Shown here: positions 15,266 to 23,112 of the stretch, piece after piece
Position numbering within the stretch: position 1 is the stretch's first letter
Layout of the letters: each line of letters opens with the position of its first letter
Source: a bacterium
Lineage (GTDB): Bacteria > Bacillota > Clostridia > Oscillospirales > Oscillospiraceae
Assembly: GCA_004562395.1 (NCBI GenBank)
Contig: SFQY01000020.1
Coordinates: 1 to 33,621 of the forward strand
Length of the DNA: 33,621 bases
Direction of reading: 5' to 3'
The notes under the pieces: model-generated
Seen by the model: only the letters and a program-made list of their open reading frames with translations
What the model was told of the DNA's origin: nothing
Database searches by the model: none
Program-made: the position numbers and the translations under genes

Positions 15266-16582
15266 ATGAAAAAGTTATTAGCTATCCTGTTGGCACTTTG
15301 CATGGTTTTCACTTTGGCGGCCTGCGGCAGCAAAGAGCCCTCCACGACCAACCCGCCGGCTTCAAAGGCCCCTGATGCCCAGACGCCGGCCACGGAAGGA
15401 CCCGGCGCAGAACCTGTAACCATCACGTTTGTGCGCACCGGTACACCTGAAATTCTGCATGGGATCTTTGACCCGATCATCGAACAATTTGAGAAGGAGC
15501 ATCCCAATATCCATGTCGAAATGCAGGATCTGGGCTGGAGTGATGCAACGCAGTCTCTGCAGACCTGGGCCGCTTCCGAGACGCTGCCCGATGTGATGTA
15601 CCATCTGCCCGCGACCATTTTCGATCTGGCAGACAAGGGCCTGATTCGGGATCTGACGCCCTATATCGATGCGGAACTGCAAAAGGATATGTATCCTTCT
15701 ATGATGGAGGCTGGCAAGCATAATGGCGGAACCTACATGATCACCTGCGGCGGAAGCAACCTGACCATGTGGTACAATGCCGATCTGTTTGAGCAGGCGG
15801 GCCTGGATCCTGAGAATCCGCCCAAGACCTGGGAAGAACTGCTGACCGCTTGCGAAGCGCTGAGCAAAATCGATGGCATCGCACCCGTCGGTATGTATTC
15901 TTCTCCCTCCGGCGGCGAGACCAGTTTGGTTTACGAATCCTTCTTTACCACCGAATACGGTGGATCCGCGTGGGACTCCGCCAACAGCCGGTATGTCTAT
16001 GATTCGGAGGAAGGCAAGGAGGCTGCTGTCAATACGCTGCAGTTCTTGCAGGATCTGACTGCGTATGCCCAGGAAGGCTATGTTGAGTATGGCCGTTTCG
16101 ATGTCCGCACCCTGCTGCGTGACGGCAAGGTGGCCATCGCTTTCGATCTGCTGAACATGGCAAACCAAATCACCGATGGCTTGGCTGATGGGACTTTCCG
16201 CGTTGCCGCTATTCCTGCCGGCGCCAGCGGCATTCAGTCCTCCTGCACCAACGTCGGCGGCTGGTTTATCCCCACCAATTGTGAGCATCCCGAAGAAGCC
16301 TGGACCTTCCTTCGTTATTTGATGACCACAGAAAACTCTCTGGCGCATTCTGCTTACGGCTCCGCGCCGATGCTGAAGTCCGAAGGCGCAACCTATACGG
16401 AGGGCTACATGGTTGACGTGATTGCCACGATGGACAATAGCTACGCAGAAGGCATCTGCGCAGAGACGAATGCCCTGTGGACCACCACCGGTGAGCAGCT
16501 GCAGCTGCTGCTGATGGGCAAGCAGACCGCAGAGGAGACCTGGGAAAATATTGCCGCAGAACACGGCGAAGTATACGAATAA
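15266..16582 (+). CDS. Extracellular solute-binding lipoprotein (cluster B)
   Basis: 438 residues. The signal peptide MKKLLAILLALCMVFTLAAC ends in the lipobox LAAC, with Cys20 the expected anchor. A Thr/Pro/Ala-rich linker runs to about residue 48, then a family 1 sugar-binding fold (NLTMWYNADLFEQAGL; KTWEELLTACEAL; VGGWFIPTN). The start at 15266 follows AAGGAG. It supplies substrate to the two permeases encoded downstream. Codon use is less GC-rich than in cluster A. Confidence 0.93.
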   Translation: MKKLLAILLALCMVFTLAACGSKEPSTTNPPASKAPDAQTPATEGPGAEPVTITFVRTGTPEILHGIFDPIIEQFEKEHPNIHVEMQDLGWSDATQSLQTWAASETLPDVMYHLPATIFDLADKGLIRDLTPYIDAELQKDMYPSMMEAGKHNGGTYMITCGGSNLTMWYNADLFEQAGLDPENPPKTWEELLTACEALSKIDGIAPVGMYSSPSGGETSLVYESFFTTEYGGSAWDSANSRYVYDSEEGKEAAVNTLQFLQDLTAYAQEGYVEYGRFDVRTLLRDGKVAIAFDLLNMANQITDGLADGTFRVAAIPAGASGIQSSCTNVGGWFIPTNCEHPEEAWTFLRYLMTTENSLAHSAYGSAPMLKSEGATYTEGYMVDVIATMDNSYAEGICAETNALWTTTGEQLQLLLMGKQTAEETWENIAAEHGEVYE

Positions 16583-16603
16583 CCTGAATTTTCTCCCCTT
16601 TTG

Positions 16604-16636
16604 AAGGGCTCCCCGCTCCCTGCAGGGAGCCCTTTT
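16604..16636 (+). terminator. Intercistronic hairpin between binding-protein and permease genes
   Basis: Perfect 10-bp arms AAGGGCTCCC (16604-16613) and GGGAGCCCTT (16625-16634) are followed by only two further T. Such partial terminators or stabilising stems often raise binding-protein levels over the permeases. Confidence 0.65.
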
Positions 16637-16671
16637 CAAAATGCATTATCCCATTGCTTAGAGGTGAAATC

Positions 16672-17562
16672 ATGAAACGCACCAAAACGCCTGACCACCT
16701 GGGGCGAACGATCGAGCCTTATGTGTATCTTCTGCCCACAATTATTTTGTTCGTTTTTATCTTAGCGATTCCGATTTTCAATCTGATCAAGTATTCTTTG
16801 GGCGATTCCAATATCATTCAGGGTTATAAGGAATGGAATCACTTTGAGAATTTTAAATATCTGACCAATAAAAAGTTTTTGGGCAGCGTAAAAGTGACGG
16901 CATTTTATGTCATTTTTGGCGTTGCCGGTGTTGTCTTTTTTGGAACGATTATGGCGCTGGCTCTGGATAAACCGCTGAAGGGCTTGGGCATTTTCCGCGC
17001 CATTGCAATTATTCCCTGGGTTGTACCGCAGGCCTTTGCCGCGACGATGTGGCGCTGGGTCCTCAATGCCCAGTTCGGATTTCTGAACCAGCTGCTGCTG
17101 ACACTGGGCTTAATTAAGGAAAATATCAGTTTCCTCTCGGATCCCAATATGGCGCTGGCTACCGTGATTGTCGTCCGGATCTGGCAGGGTACTCCCTTTA
17201 TGATTATCTCGCTGCTGGCGGCGCTTCAGACTGTTCCGGAAGACATCTATGAGGCTGCCGCCCTGGACGGCGTCAATCCGCTGCAGCGCTTTTTCTATAT
17301 TACGCTTCCCCATATCATGCCTGTCCTGCTGACGACAACGCTTATTATCACGGCATGGACCATGCAGATTTTCGACACGGTTTATATTATGACCGGCGGC
17401 GGCCCGGCCCGCGGTACCCAGTTGGTGGCGCTGGAGGTCTATGCCAAGGCGTTCCAGCAGGATGACCTGGGCACAGCCTGCGCGATCTCGCTGTGTATTC
17501 TGGCGATGCTGACCATATTGATGTATTGCAAAAATAAACTGGAAAGGGGCGATAACGAATGA
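16672..17562 (+). CDS. Carbohydrate ABC transporter permease 1 (cluster B)
   Basis: 296 residues, start at 16672 behind GAGGTGA. It has six predicted spans and the EAA loop IYEAAALDGVNPLQ ending in TLPHIMP. It is the MalF/UgpA-type partner. Its stop codon overlaps the ATG of the next permease (ATGA), indicating translational coupling. No ATPase gene is present in the cluster. Confidence 0.93.
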   Translation: MKRTKTPDHLGRTIEPYVYLLPTIILFVFILAIPIFNLIKYSLGDSNIIQGYKEWNHFENFKYLTNKKFLGSVKVTAFYVIFGVAGVVFFGTIMALALDKPLKGLGIFRAIAIIPWVVPQAFAATMWRWVLNAQFGFLNQLLLTLGLIKENISFLSDPNMALATVIVVRIWQGTPFMIISLLAALQTVPEDIYEAAALDGVNPLQRFFYITLPHIMPVLLTTTLIITAWTMQIFDTVYIMTGGGPARGTQLVALEVYAKAFQQDDLGTACAISLCILAMLTILMYCKNKLERGDNE

Positions 17563-18392
17563 GACTGACCATGACACAGCAGAAACGGATTGGTAATATC
17601 GGGCGGTATGTCGTTATCGCTTTCTGGATGATTTTTACGCTGCTGCCCATCTACACGGCGTTTGTCGCATCCCTGACGAAATATGAGAATTTGGGGAAAA
17701 ACTTCCTGTATCCCACAGACTGGGCGTGGGGGAACTATGCAGAGATTTTCAAACGCATTGATATGGCAAGCTATCTGAAGGCAACTTTTATCTACGCAAT
17801 CAGCACAGCCCTGATCAATGTGATTCTGGCGGTGTTCACGGGTTATGCCCTGTCTCGCTTCAGGTTCAAAGGAAAAGGACTGTACTCCGGTGTCCTGCTG
17901 CTGACACAGGTGCTGCCCCAGGTGGTCATCGTGGTGCCTGTTTTTCTGATGATGAAAAAGATTGGCCTGTATGATACCTACGGCAGTGTCATCATCACGG
18001 TGGTCGCAACATCCATGGCATTTCCGACTCTACTGATGCGCAGCTTTTATGACAGTGTTCCCCGTGCGTTGGAAGAAGCCGCCTATATCGACGGCTGCAG
18101 CCGCCTGCAGACCCTGTTTCAGATTATCATTCCGCTGGCACTGCCCGGTATTGGTACCGCCTTTGGCCTGTCCTTCTTCTCCGGCTGGAGTCAGTACCTG
18201 TATCCCATGCTGCTGACCCGGAGCGCAGAGTATACGCCGGTTACCGTTGGTATCTCCCGCCTGATCGATAACCAGACGCCCTGGGAAATGGTCATGACCG
18301 GCACAATCATCTCCATCATTCCTGCGGTACTGATCTATCTGCTGGTGCAGAAGTCGCTGATTAAGGGCCTTAGCAGCGGTTCTGTCAAGTAA
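17559..18392 (+). CDS. Carbohydrate ABC transporter permease 2 (cluster B)
   Basis: 277 residues with six spans. It is MalG-type with EAA loop LEEAAYIDGCSRLQ ending in IPLALPG. The start at 17559 overlaps the upstream stop and has GGAAAGGGG about 9 bp before it; a second in-frame ATG at 17571 is less well placed. It completes the importer with permease 1 and the lipoprotein. Confidence 0.93.
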   Translation: MRLTMTQQKRIGNIGRYVVIAFWMIFTLLPIYTAFVASLTKYENLGKNFLYPTDWAWGNYAEIFKRIDMASYLKATFIYAISTALINVILAVFTGYALSRFRFKGKGLYSGVLLLTQVLPQVVIVVPVFLMMKKIGLYDTYGSVIITVVATSMAFPTLLMRSFYDSVPRALEEAAYIDGCSRLQTLFQIIIPLALPGIGTAFGLSFFSGWSQYLYPMLLTRSAEYTPVTVGISRLIDNQTPWEMVMTGTIISIIPAVLIYLLVQKSLIKGLSSGSVK

Positions 18393-18428
18393 AAAAGTAA
18401 TTTTCACCTTCCGAAAGGAACTGAAATC

Positions 18429-18473
18429 TTGCTTTTGTGGAAATCAATGGGTATAATATAAATAAATTCCACA
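18429..18473 (+). promoter_or_regulatory. Promoter of the RpiR regulator gene with flanking dyad
   Basis: A -35 TTGCTT (18429-18434), 17-bp spacer and perfect -10 TATAAT (18452-18457). Inverted arms TGTGGAA (18436-18442) and TTCCACA (18467-18473) straddle the -10 box symmetrically, as for an autoregulatory operator. Confidence 0.65.
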
Positions 18474-18551
18474 TCTGAATGGGACACATCTTCCTTTTCA
18501 CACAGCGCGACTCAAAAAGAGGGCCCAAAAAGATAATCTGGAGGCAGTGCC

Positions 18552-19442
18552 ATGAACTCTAATGTGACACAGAATACTTTCTTATTAAATATCCAGTCGA
18601 TCTATCCCTCTTTGACAAAGGCGGAGAAGAAGGTCGCGGACTATGTTCTGCAGGACCATAAGGCTGTCCGCTTTATGTCGATCAATGACTTGGCCGATGC
18701 CTGTTGTGTCAGCCTGACCAGCGTGTCCCGATTTTGTAAAGCGCTGCATCTAAAGGGGTACCAAGATTTTAAGGTTCAGCTTACCTTGAGCATCAACGAT
18801 GCGCCCAATAAGCATGGAACGGAGGAAGCGGATACAGAGGTGCTTCCGGGGCAGGTGACCCGTGGGGATTCTGTGAGTGTAATGGTGCAGAAAGTGCTGA
18901 AGAGCCATGTATCTCCTATCCAGGAGACTGCGGCGCTGGTAGACAAGCAGGCGCTCGAAAAAGCGGCATCCATGGTGTTGGCATCGGATCAGGTTCGCTT
19001 TTTTGGTGTGGGTGGTTCTTCGCTGACGGCGATGGAGGGTATGTACAAGTTCCTGCATATTATGCCCAATGTGTACTGCTTGAGTGACGCCCATATGCAG
19101 GTTATGGCAGCTTCAACCCTTAATGAGCATGACACTGCCATATTTGTCTCCTATTCCGGTGCCAGTAAGGAACTGGTGGAAATGGCAAAGCAAGCCCATG
19201 AAAACCAGTGCAAAACCATTGGAATAACCCAGTACATGAATTCTCCGATGACAGAGTATATGGACGTGGTACTTCTTTGCGGTGGTTATGAACCTCCGCT
19301 GCAAGAGGGCGCATTCCCGTCAAAGGTGGCCCATATGTTTATGTTGGATCTGCTGTTTACCGAGGTCTACCGCTCCCGGTTTGGTTATTCTCAAAAAATT
19401 AATAAGCAGGTTACTGACTCCATATTGGACAAGAACTACTAA
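18552..19442 (+). CDS. RpiR/MurR-family transcriptional regulator (HTH plus SIS domain)
   Basis: 296 residues, start at 18552 behind GGAGG. The N-terminal RpiR helix-turn-helix spans about 1-77, with LTKAEKKVADYVL and the recognition segment SLTSVSRFCKALHLKGYQDF. The C-terminal SIS domain (about 120-265) normally binds a phosphosugar; VRFFGVGGSSLTAMEGMYKF and FVSYSGASKELVEMAKQA are typical. It has its own promoter but follows the cluster B permeases, so it probably controls cluster B in response to a phosphorylated intermediate. Whether it activates or represses cannot be told. Confidence 0.92.
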   Translation: MNSNVTQNTFLLNIQSIYPSLTKAEKKVADYVLQDHKAVRFMSINDLADACCVSLTSVSRFCKALHLKGYQDFKVQLTLSINDAPNKHGTEEADTEVLPGQVTRGDSVSVMVQKVLKSHVSPIQETAALVDKQALEKAASMVLASDQVRFFGVGGSSLTAMEGMYKFLHIMPNVYCLSDAHMQVMAASTLNEHDTAIFVSYSGASKELVEMAKQAHENQCKTIGITQYMNSPMTEYMDVVLLCGGYEPPLQEGAFPSKVAHMFMLDLLFTEVYRSRFGYSQKINKQVTDSILDKNY

Positions 19443-19466
19443 TTGATACGAATCTCCATTTAAAAA

Positions 19467-19986
19467 GGGGCTGTTAAATAACCCCAAAGAAAAATCGCGG
19501 ATCCTCTCTGGAAACGGAAAGGGTCTGCTTTTTCGAATATCGAAGCTGTGGATCACTTTGCGGGCAAAAATGCGCACACCAACCACAGCCGGAGAAAAAA
19601 CGTTTTTCTCCCGCGGGCCTCGGGGTTATTCATCCAGCTGCTTTGGACTGTTTGTCTTTCACTAACCTGCTCAAATGGTACTTGCGCAGGTTAAAACCAC
19701 AGCTTATCAGGGGAATCTCCAAAATTGCCTTGTTTATGCCCCTTCTTCGGAATCGTTCGCACCCTCGGTTGGCCTTGATTTCCCCGTAGGTTCCCTCGGA
19801 TTGTATGGAACGATTCATGCGGAGCAATGCACCATGAATACTGTTCAGGTTCCATATCCACTGGTAATTTCAGCTGGATTGGTGTATAATTTATCTTTAT
19901 AGTTTCCGTGACGTGTTCCTTATACTTTTTGTAGCCAGTGCCTTCCGGCACTGGCTACTGTCTTGGGGGACTTTTCTAACAGCCCC
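19467..19986 (-). mobile_element. Internally deleted IS1182-type insertion sequence remnant
   Basis: Inverted ends GGGGCTGTTA (19467-19476) and TAACAGCCCC (19977-19986) bound 520 bp; pairing extends about 3 bp further out. The interior, read on the minus strand, carries only the C-terminal part of a transposase. Full IS1182 members are roughly 1.6-1.9 kb, so most of the gene is lost. A hairpin GGAGAAAAA-ACG-TTTTTCTCC at about 19591-19611 may be its terminator. No clear target duplication is visible. Confidence 0.65.
19630..19827 (-). pseudogene. C-terminal fragment of IS1182-family transposase
   Basis: The text RSIQSEGTYGEIK, then RFRRRGINKA and GFNLRKYHLSRL, matches the conserved end of IS1182-type DDE transposases (RxIQxEGxFGxIK, RFxxRG, xNxxKLH). 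Upstream sequence in this frame hits a stop near 19870. The piece before that is open in another frame, so the gene is also frameshifted. It cannot be active. Confidence 0.65.
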
Positions 19987-20018
19987 TTTGATAAATCGGG
20001 ATGTTCCATAAAAACCTT

Positions 20019-20133
20019 GTGTATATCGGTTTTGCTCAGCAGCTGGATAAATTGGAATTTGTTGAGATGAGAGACCGCAATACCTTCCCCCGGGGGGAAG
20101 GTGCTTAAGTAGCGCACACTGGGGCGGATGAGG
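20019..20133. repeat. Composite palindromic repeat (copy B, reverse orientation)
   Basis: GTGTATATCGGTTTTGCTC and GGATAAATTGGAATTTG lead to CCTTCCCCCGGGGGGAAGG and GCACACTGGGGCGGATGAGG. The order is the same as at 28499-28617, and inverted relative to copy A. Confidence 0.7.
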
Positions 20134-20221
20134 GGCTGACGCACCGAAGGGTTCTGCCGGGAGAAACAGGAGTACCATGTCGGTAATTTTCCCCTTTTAT
20201 CGTTATCGCCGAGGAAATCTC

Positions 20222-20315
20222 TACGTTTCCCCTCATCCGTCACGGCTTCGCCGTGCCACCTTCCCCCGAGGGGGAAGGTTTTGCGTTCCCTCATCCTTAC
20301 AAACACCAATTTGCC
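20222..20315. repeat. Composite palindromic repeat (copy E)
   Basis: CACGGCTTCGCCGTG (20241-20255) and CCTTCCCCCGAGGGGGAAGG (20259-20278) form adjacent hairpins, followed by ACAAACACCAATTTGCC. The first 43 bp recur at 20579-20621. Confidence 0.7.
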
Positions 20316-20578
20316 GACATGCGCCGCACCAAAGGCTCCCTTGCGGAAAGGGAGGCATCGCGTTCCTTCATCCCAACATTTCAAAATCATCCCCGAAGGG
20401 GATACCACATCTTATATCTGATATCTCGTATCTTAAATCTTCGTTCCCTGCGCCTTCGGCGGCGGGCGACCGCGGGGGTGGTGCAACCCGCTGCGAATCA
20501 AAAATCTCAATGATTGCCGGTGGCAATCATACCTTAATTTCGCCCCTACGCGGAGGTGGCGGAAATCTTTACGTTTTC

Positions 20579-20760
20579 CCCTCATCCGTCACGGCTTCGC
20601 CGTGCCACCTTCCCCCGAGGGCAATGTCATCAACTTAAGCGCCGGAGTACCGTCTACCACTGTCATTGCGAGGAGCGAAGCGACGTGGCAATCCGTTTTC
20701 TCCTTGGTAACAGGTACGTTCCTTAAGTTGATAACATTGCCCCCGAGGGGGAAGGTTTAT
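20579..20760. repeat. Palindromic repeat interrupted by a small inverted-repeat element
   Basis: The same unit as 20230-20278, split after CCCCCGAGGG. The remainder resumes at 20740 with CCCCCGAGGG repeated, then GGAAGG. The insert is described separately. Confidence 0.7.
20622..20739. mobile_element. 118-bp MITE-like element, copy 1
   Basis: Terminal inverted repeats CAATGTCATCAACTTAAG (20622-20639) and its 17/18 match (20722-20739) are flanked by a direct 10-bp CCCCCGAGGG (20612-20621 and 20740-20749), a probable target duplication. Inside is the palindrome-like core ATTGCGAGGAGCGAAGCGAC. It has no coding capacity. A second copy starts at 33527 with 94 of 95 bases identical. Confidence 0.75.
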
Positions 20761-20794
20761 GTGCTGCAGCCATAGTCTTGGGGGTATGGGGGCG

Positions 20795-20838
20795 AAAAAG
20801 CTTGCCGTCTGCGTTGGGGTGCAGGCGGCAAGCTTTTT
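20795..20838. terminator. Strong bidirectional terminator of cluster C
   Basis: 18-bp arms (AAAAAGCTTGCCGTCTGC and complement, one G-T pair) enclose an 8-nt loop, with a T-run on each strand. Confidence 0.8.
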
Positions 20839-20877
20839 GGGGGATGGAACCGATTGGGGTCGGGGATGGGGGTAGGG

Positions 20878-20916
20878 AGTTCTTTGACAGCGCCGTTTCG
20901 GCGCTGTCAGAGAACT
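20878..20916. terminator. Second long hairpin downstream of cluster C
   Basis: 18-bp arms (20878-20895 and 20899-20916, one G-T pair) enclose a TTT loop. It lies closer to the last cluster C gene than the hairpin at 20795 but has no T-run, so it may be a stabilising stem or repeat. Confidence 0.5.
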
Positions 20917-20982
20917 AAGAGGAAAAGGTCCGGTCTTTCCGTGGACGGCCTTGCGACGACGGGAAGGCCGGTGAAGAAGCGG

Positions 20983-22014
20983 TTATTTCCGGAGGACCCG
21001 GCGGTAGTTGCGGCCGATGTGGTCCCACAGCTCCAGGGGATCCTTCGCCGCCACCACGGTGCCGTAGCCGCCCCGGTAGGTCCAGGTGGCCAGGCGGTCC
21101 ACTCCGGCGGCTACGTACATGTCCACCACCTTGTCGATCTGGCCCCAGTCGTCGGGGCGCTTGTTGTAGCCCATGAGCCAGCGCTCGGACTGCTTGCCGT
21201 ATTTTTTCGCCATGGCCACGGTCCGGTCCGTGATCTCCTGGAAGAAGCTCTCGGGCAGGGTCCAGTTGATGATGGTGGTGGAGAAAACGTCGAAATAGGG
21301 GCAGGAGGCCACCATGTCCCAGTTGTCATAGCCCCGCAGCTCCGTGACATAGTAGCTGTTCAGGGTGGCGTGGACGCAGCAGGTGATCTCCAGCTTGGGG
21401 TTATACTCCTTCAGGGCCTTGGACACCCCCACCAGGGTTTGCAGAGCCTCCCTCCAGCGGAACTGCTTGACATCGTCGTTCATGAATTTGGGCATCTCAT
21501 AGCCGTAGTAGTCCTGGAATTTCTTCATGCACTCCGGGCAGCGGCAGGCCCAGTCGTCTCCGGCGCCGCCGGTGATGGAGGCGTAGCTCTTGGGGTAGGC
21601 GTAGTGGGGCTCGTCCCAGAAGAAGCCGTCCACCTCCGTCTCCTGGGCCAGCTTCATGCACAGACGGCCGAAGTAGTCCCGGAAGGAGCTGGTGTTGAAG
21701 CAGGCAGCGGGCAGTACCTCGCCGGTGTAGGCGCTGACCTGGCGGTGGTGGATGTTGTTCTGCAGAAACAGCGATACCTGCTCGCCGCCAAAGTACTTGC
21801 CGATGCCCCAGGTGTCGGCGATGACCCGCAGGCCCATGTCGTGGGCCTTTTTCACAATGGTGTTGATGTTGGGGAACCAGAAGTCCATATCAAATTCCGT
21901 AATGGCCAGAATCACGGTGTCCACACCGTGGTCCAGCATCTCCTGGAAGTCCTTCTCGGCGTGCTCCACATAGTTAAAGCCGTAGTAGCTGACTGCGGTA
22001 TGTTTGATCGCCAT
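20983..22014 (-). CDS. TIM-barrel glycosidase-like protein
   Basis: 343 residues without a signal peptide, start at 22014 behind AAGGAGA. Alternating strand/helix text suggests a TIM barrel (TVILAITEFDMDFWFPN; GLRVIADTWGIG). FFWDEPHY at 131-138 looks like a strand-end acidic catalytic motif. The Cys cluster CRCPEC (157-162) followed by FQDYYGYEMP resembles the CxCxxCxxxFxxxYG signature of several uncharacterised glycosyl-hydrolase-like families. I cannot assign a GH family. It is last in the cluster C operon, 13 bp after the Gfo/Idh gene, so it probably acts on the same imported glycan or glycoside in the cytoplasm. Confidence 0.7.
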   Translation of the reverse strand: MAIKHTAVSYYGFNYVEHAEKDFQEMLDHGVDTVILAITEFDMDFWFPNINTIVKKAHDMGLRVIADTWGIGKYFGGEQVSLFLQNNIHHRQVSAYTGEVLPAACFNTSSFRDYFGRLCMKLAQETEVDGFFWDEPHYAYPKSYASITGGAGDDWACRCPECMKKFQDYYGYEMPKFMNDDVKQFRWREALQTLVGVSKALKEYNPKLEITCCVHATLNSYYVTELRGYDNWDMVASCPYFDVFSTTIINWTLPESFFQEITDRTVAMAKKYGKQSERWLMGYNKRPDDWGQIDKVVDMYVAAGVDRLATWTYRGGYGTVVAAKDPLELWDHIGRNYRRVLRK

Positions 22015-22027
22015 AATGCATGTCTCC

Positions 22028-23110
22028 TTATTCCTTGTTGATGTAGACAGGTTCCCCGCTGGCGATGGAATCGTAGCAGCGAACCATGGCCTCGATGGTC
22101 TGACGGTGCCACTGCAGGTTGATCTTGGGCTGCTTGTGGTTGAGGATGCAGTCGTGGAACTCGTCCATCATGCCGATCCACTCGTCAAAATAGGTATACT
22201 GGACGGTGTAGCGGTTGTTGGGGCCGCCGTTGAAATAGACGTTGGGGCCGAAGCAGTCCGCCTGGATGACGCCCTCGGTGCCCACGATGGAGAAGTTGAC
22301 CTCCATCCGCTTGGGAAGGACCTCCCAGCCGGGGCCGGGACGCTTCAGCTTCTCCTCCAGCCGGGACCAGGAGGGATCCAGCAGGGACTTGCAGCCGTTC
22401 TTCATCTGGCCGGTGACGTAGAGGACATCCTCCTCCTCGATGTCCCGGATGTTGTCCGCCACGTCGGCGAAGACATAGTCAAAATCCGAGCCGGTGACCC
22501 AGCGGAGCATGTCGAAAATGTGGGGATGGTCGCTCAGGGCGCCGCCCCGGAACCGGTGGTCCCCCGCCTTCAGGGGAACCCGCTTGCCGTAGGACCGCTC
22601 CGGAACCCCCTGCCAGGGGAAGGCCCAGACCGGGGACAGGGTGATGTTGGTGGCGTTGAAGGAGATGATGTGGCCGATGGCTCCGCTCCGGGCCAGCTCC
22701 AGCGCCCGGCGGCAGGAGGGATTGTAGTGCATTTCCAGCTCCACCTGGCAGATCAGATCCTTTTCCTCCACCAGACGGATCATCCGGTCGTACTCCTCCA
22801 GGTCAAAGGTGGGGATCTTCATGGACAGCATGTGCTTGCCGTACCTGGCGCACAGCTCCATGTCCGCGAAGTGCTGGTGGTTCTCGCTGGCGATGACCAC
22901 GCCGTCGATCTCCGGATGCTCCTGAAGCATCTGCTCGGTGGACATGTAGATGGGAATGTCGTAGCCGTATAACTTAAAGTCCTCTGCCACCGCCTCGTTG
23001 GCGCAGGAAACAGCCACCCAGTTCAGCTTGGCGTTGTCGTGCAGCGTCGCGTAGTATTTGCGGACATGGGCGTGGGTCAGAGAGGAAATCGCCATATTAA
23101 CCTGTCTCAT
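22028..23110 (-). CDS. Gfo/Idh/MocA-family oxidoreductase with atypical motifs
   Basis: 360 residues, start at 23110 behind GGAGGG, 2 bp after the upstream stop. The N-terminal Rossmann half begins MAISSLTHAHVRKYY, so the usual GxGxxG loop is replaced by SLTHAH, a form found in some subfamilies. The EKP motif appears as MKIP (Lys kept). The substrate half has GGALSDHPHIFDMLRW, which supplies the usual Asp/His pair, and ends with a standard C-terminal helix. The family oxidises or epimerises sugars with NAD(P). An N-acetylhexosamine or related glycoside fits the locus but is not proven. Confidence 0.82.
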   Translation of the reverse strand: MRQVNMAISSLTHAHVRKYYATLHDNAKLNWVAVSCANEAVAEDFKLYGYDIPIYMSTEQMLQEHPEIDGVVIASENHQHFADMELCARYGKHMLSMKIPTFDLEEYDRMIRLVEEKDLICQVELEMHYNPSCRRALELARSGAIGHIISFNATNITLSPVWAFPWQGVPERSYGKRVPLKAGDHRFRGGALSDHPHIFDMLRWVTGSDFDYVFADVADNIRDIEEEDVLYVTGQMKNGCKSLLDPSWSRLEEKLKRPGPGWEVLPKRMEVNFSIVGTEGVIQADCFGPNVYFNGGPNNRYTVQYTYFDEWIGMMDEFHDCILNHKQPKINLQWHRQTIEAMVRCYDSIASGEPVYINKE

Positions 23111-23112
23111 AT

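Noticed and set aside
20019..20760. Repeat-dense region considered as a CRISPR array
   Set aside because: Repeat units vary in length, orientation and spacing, are internally palindromic, and there is no regular spacer pattern or cas gene.
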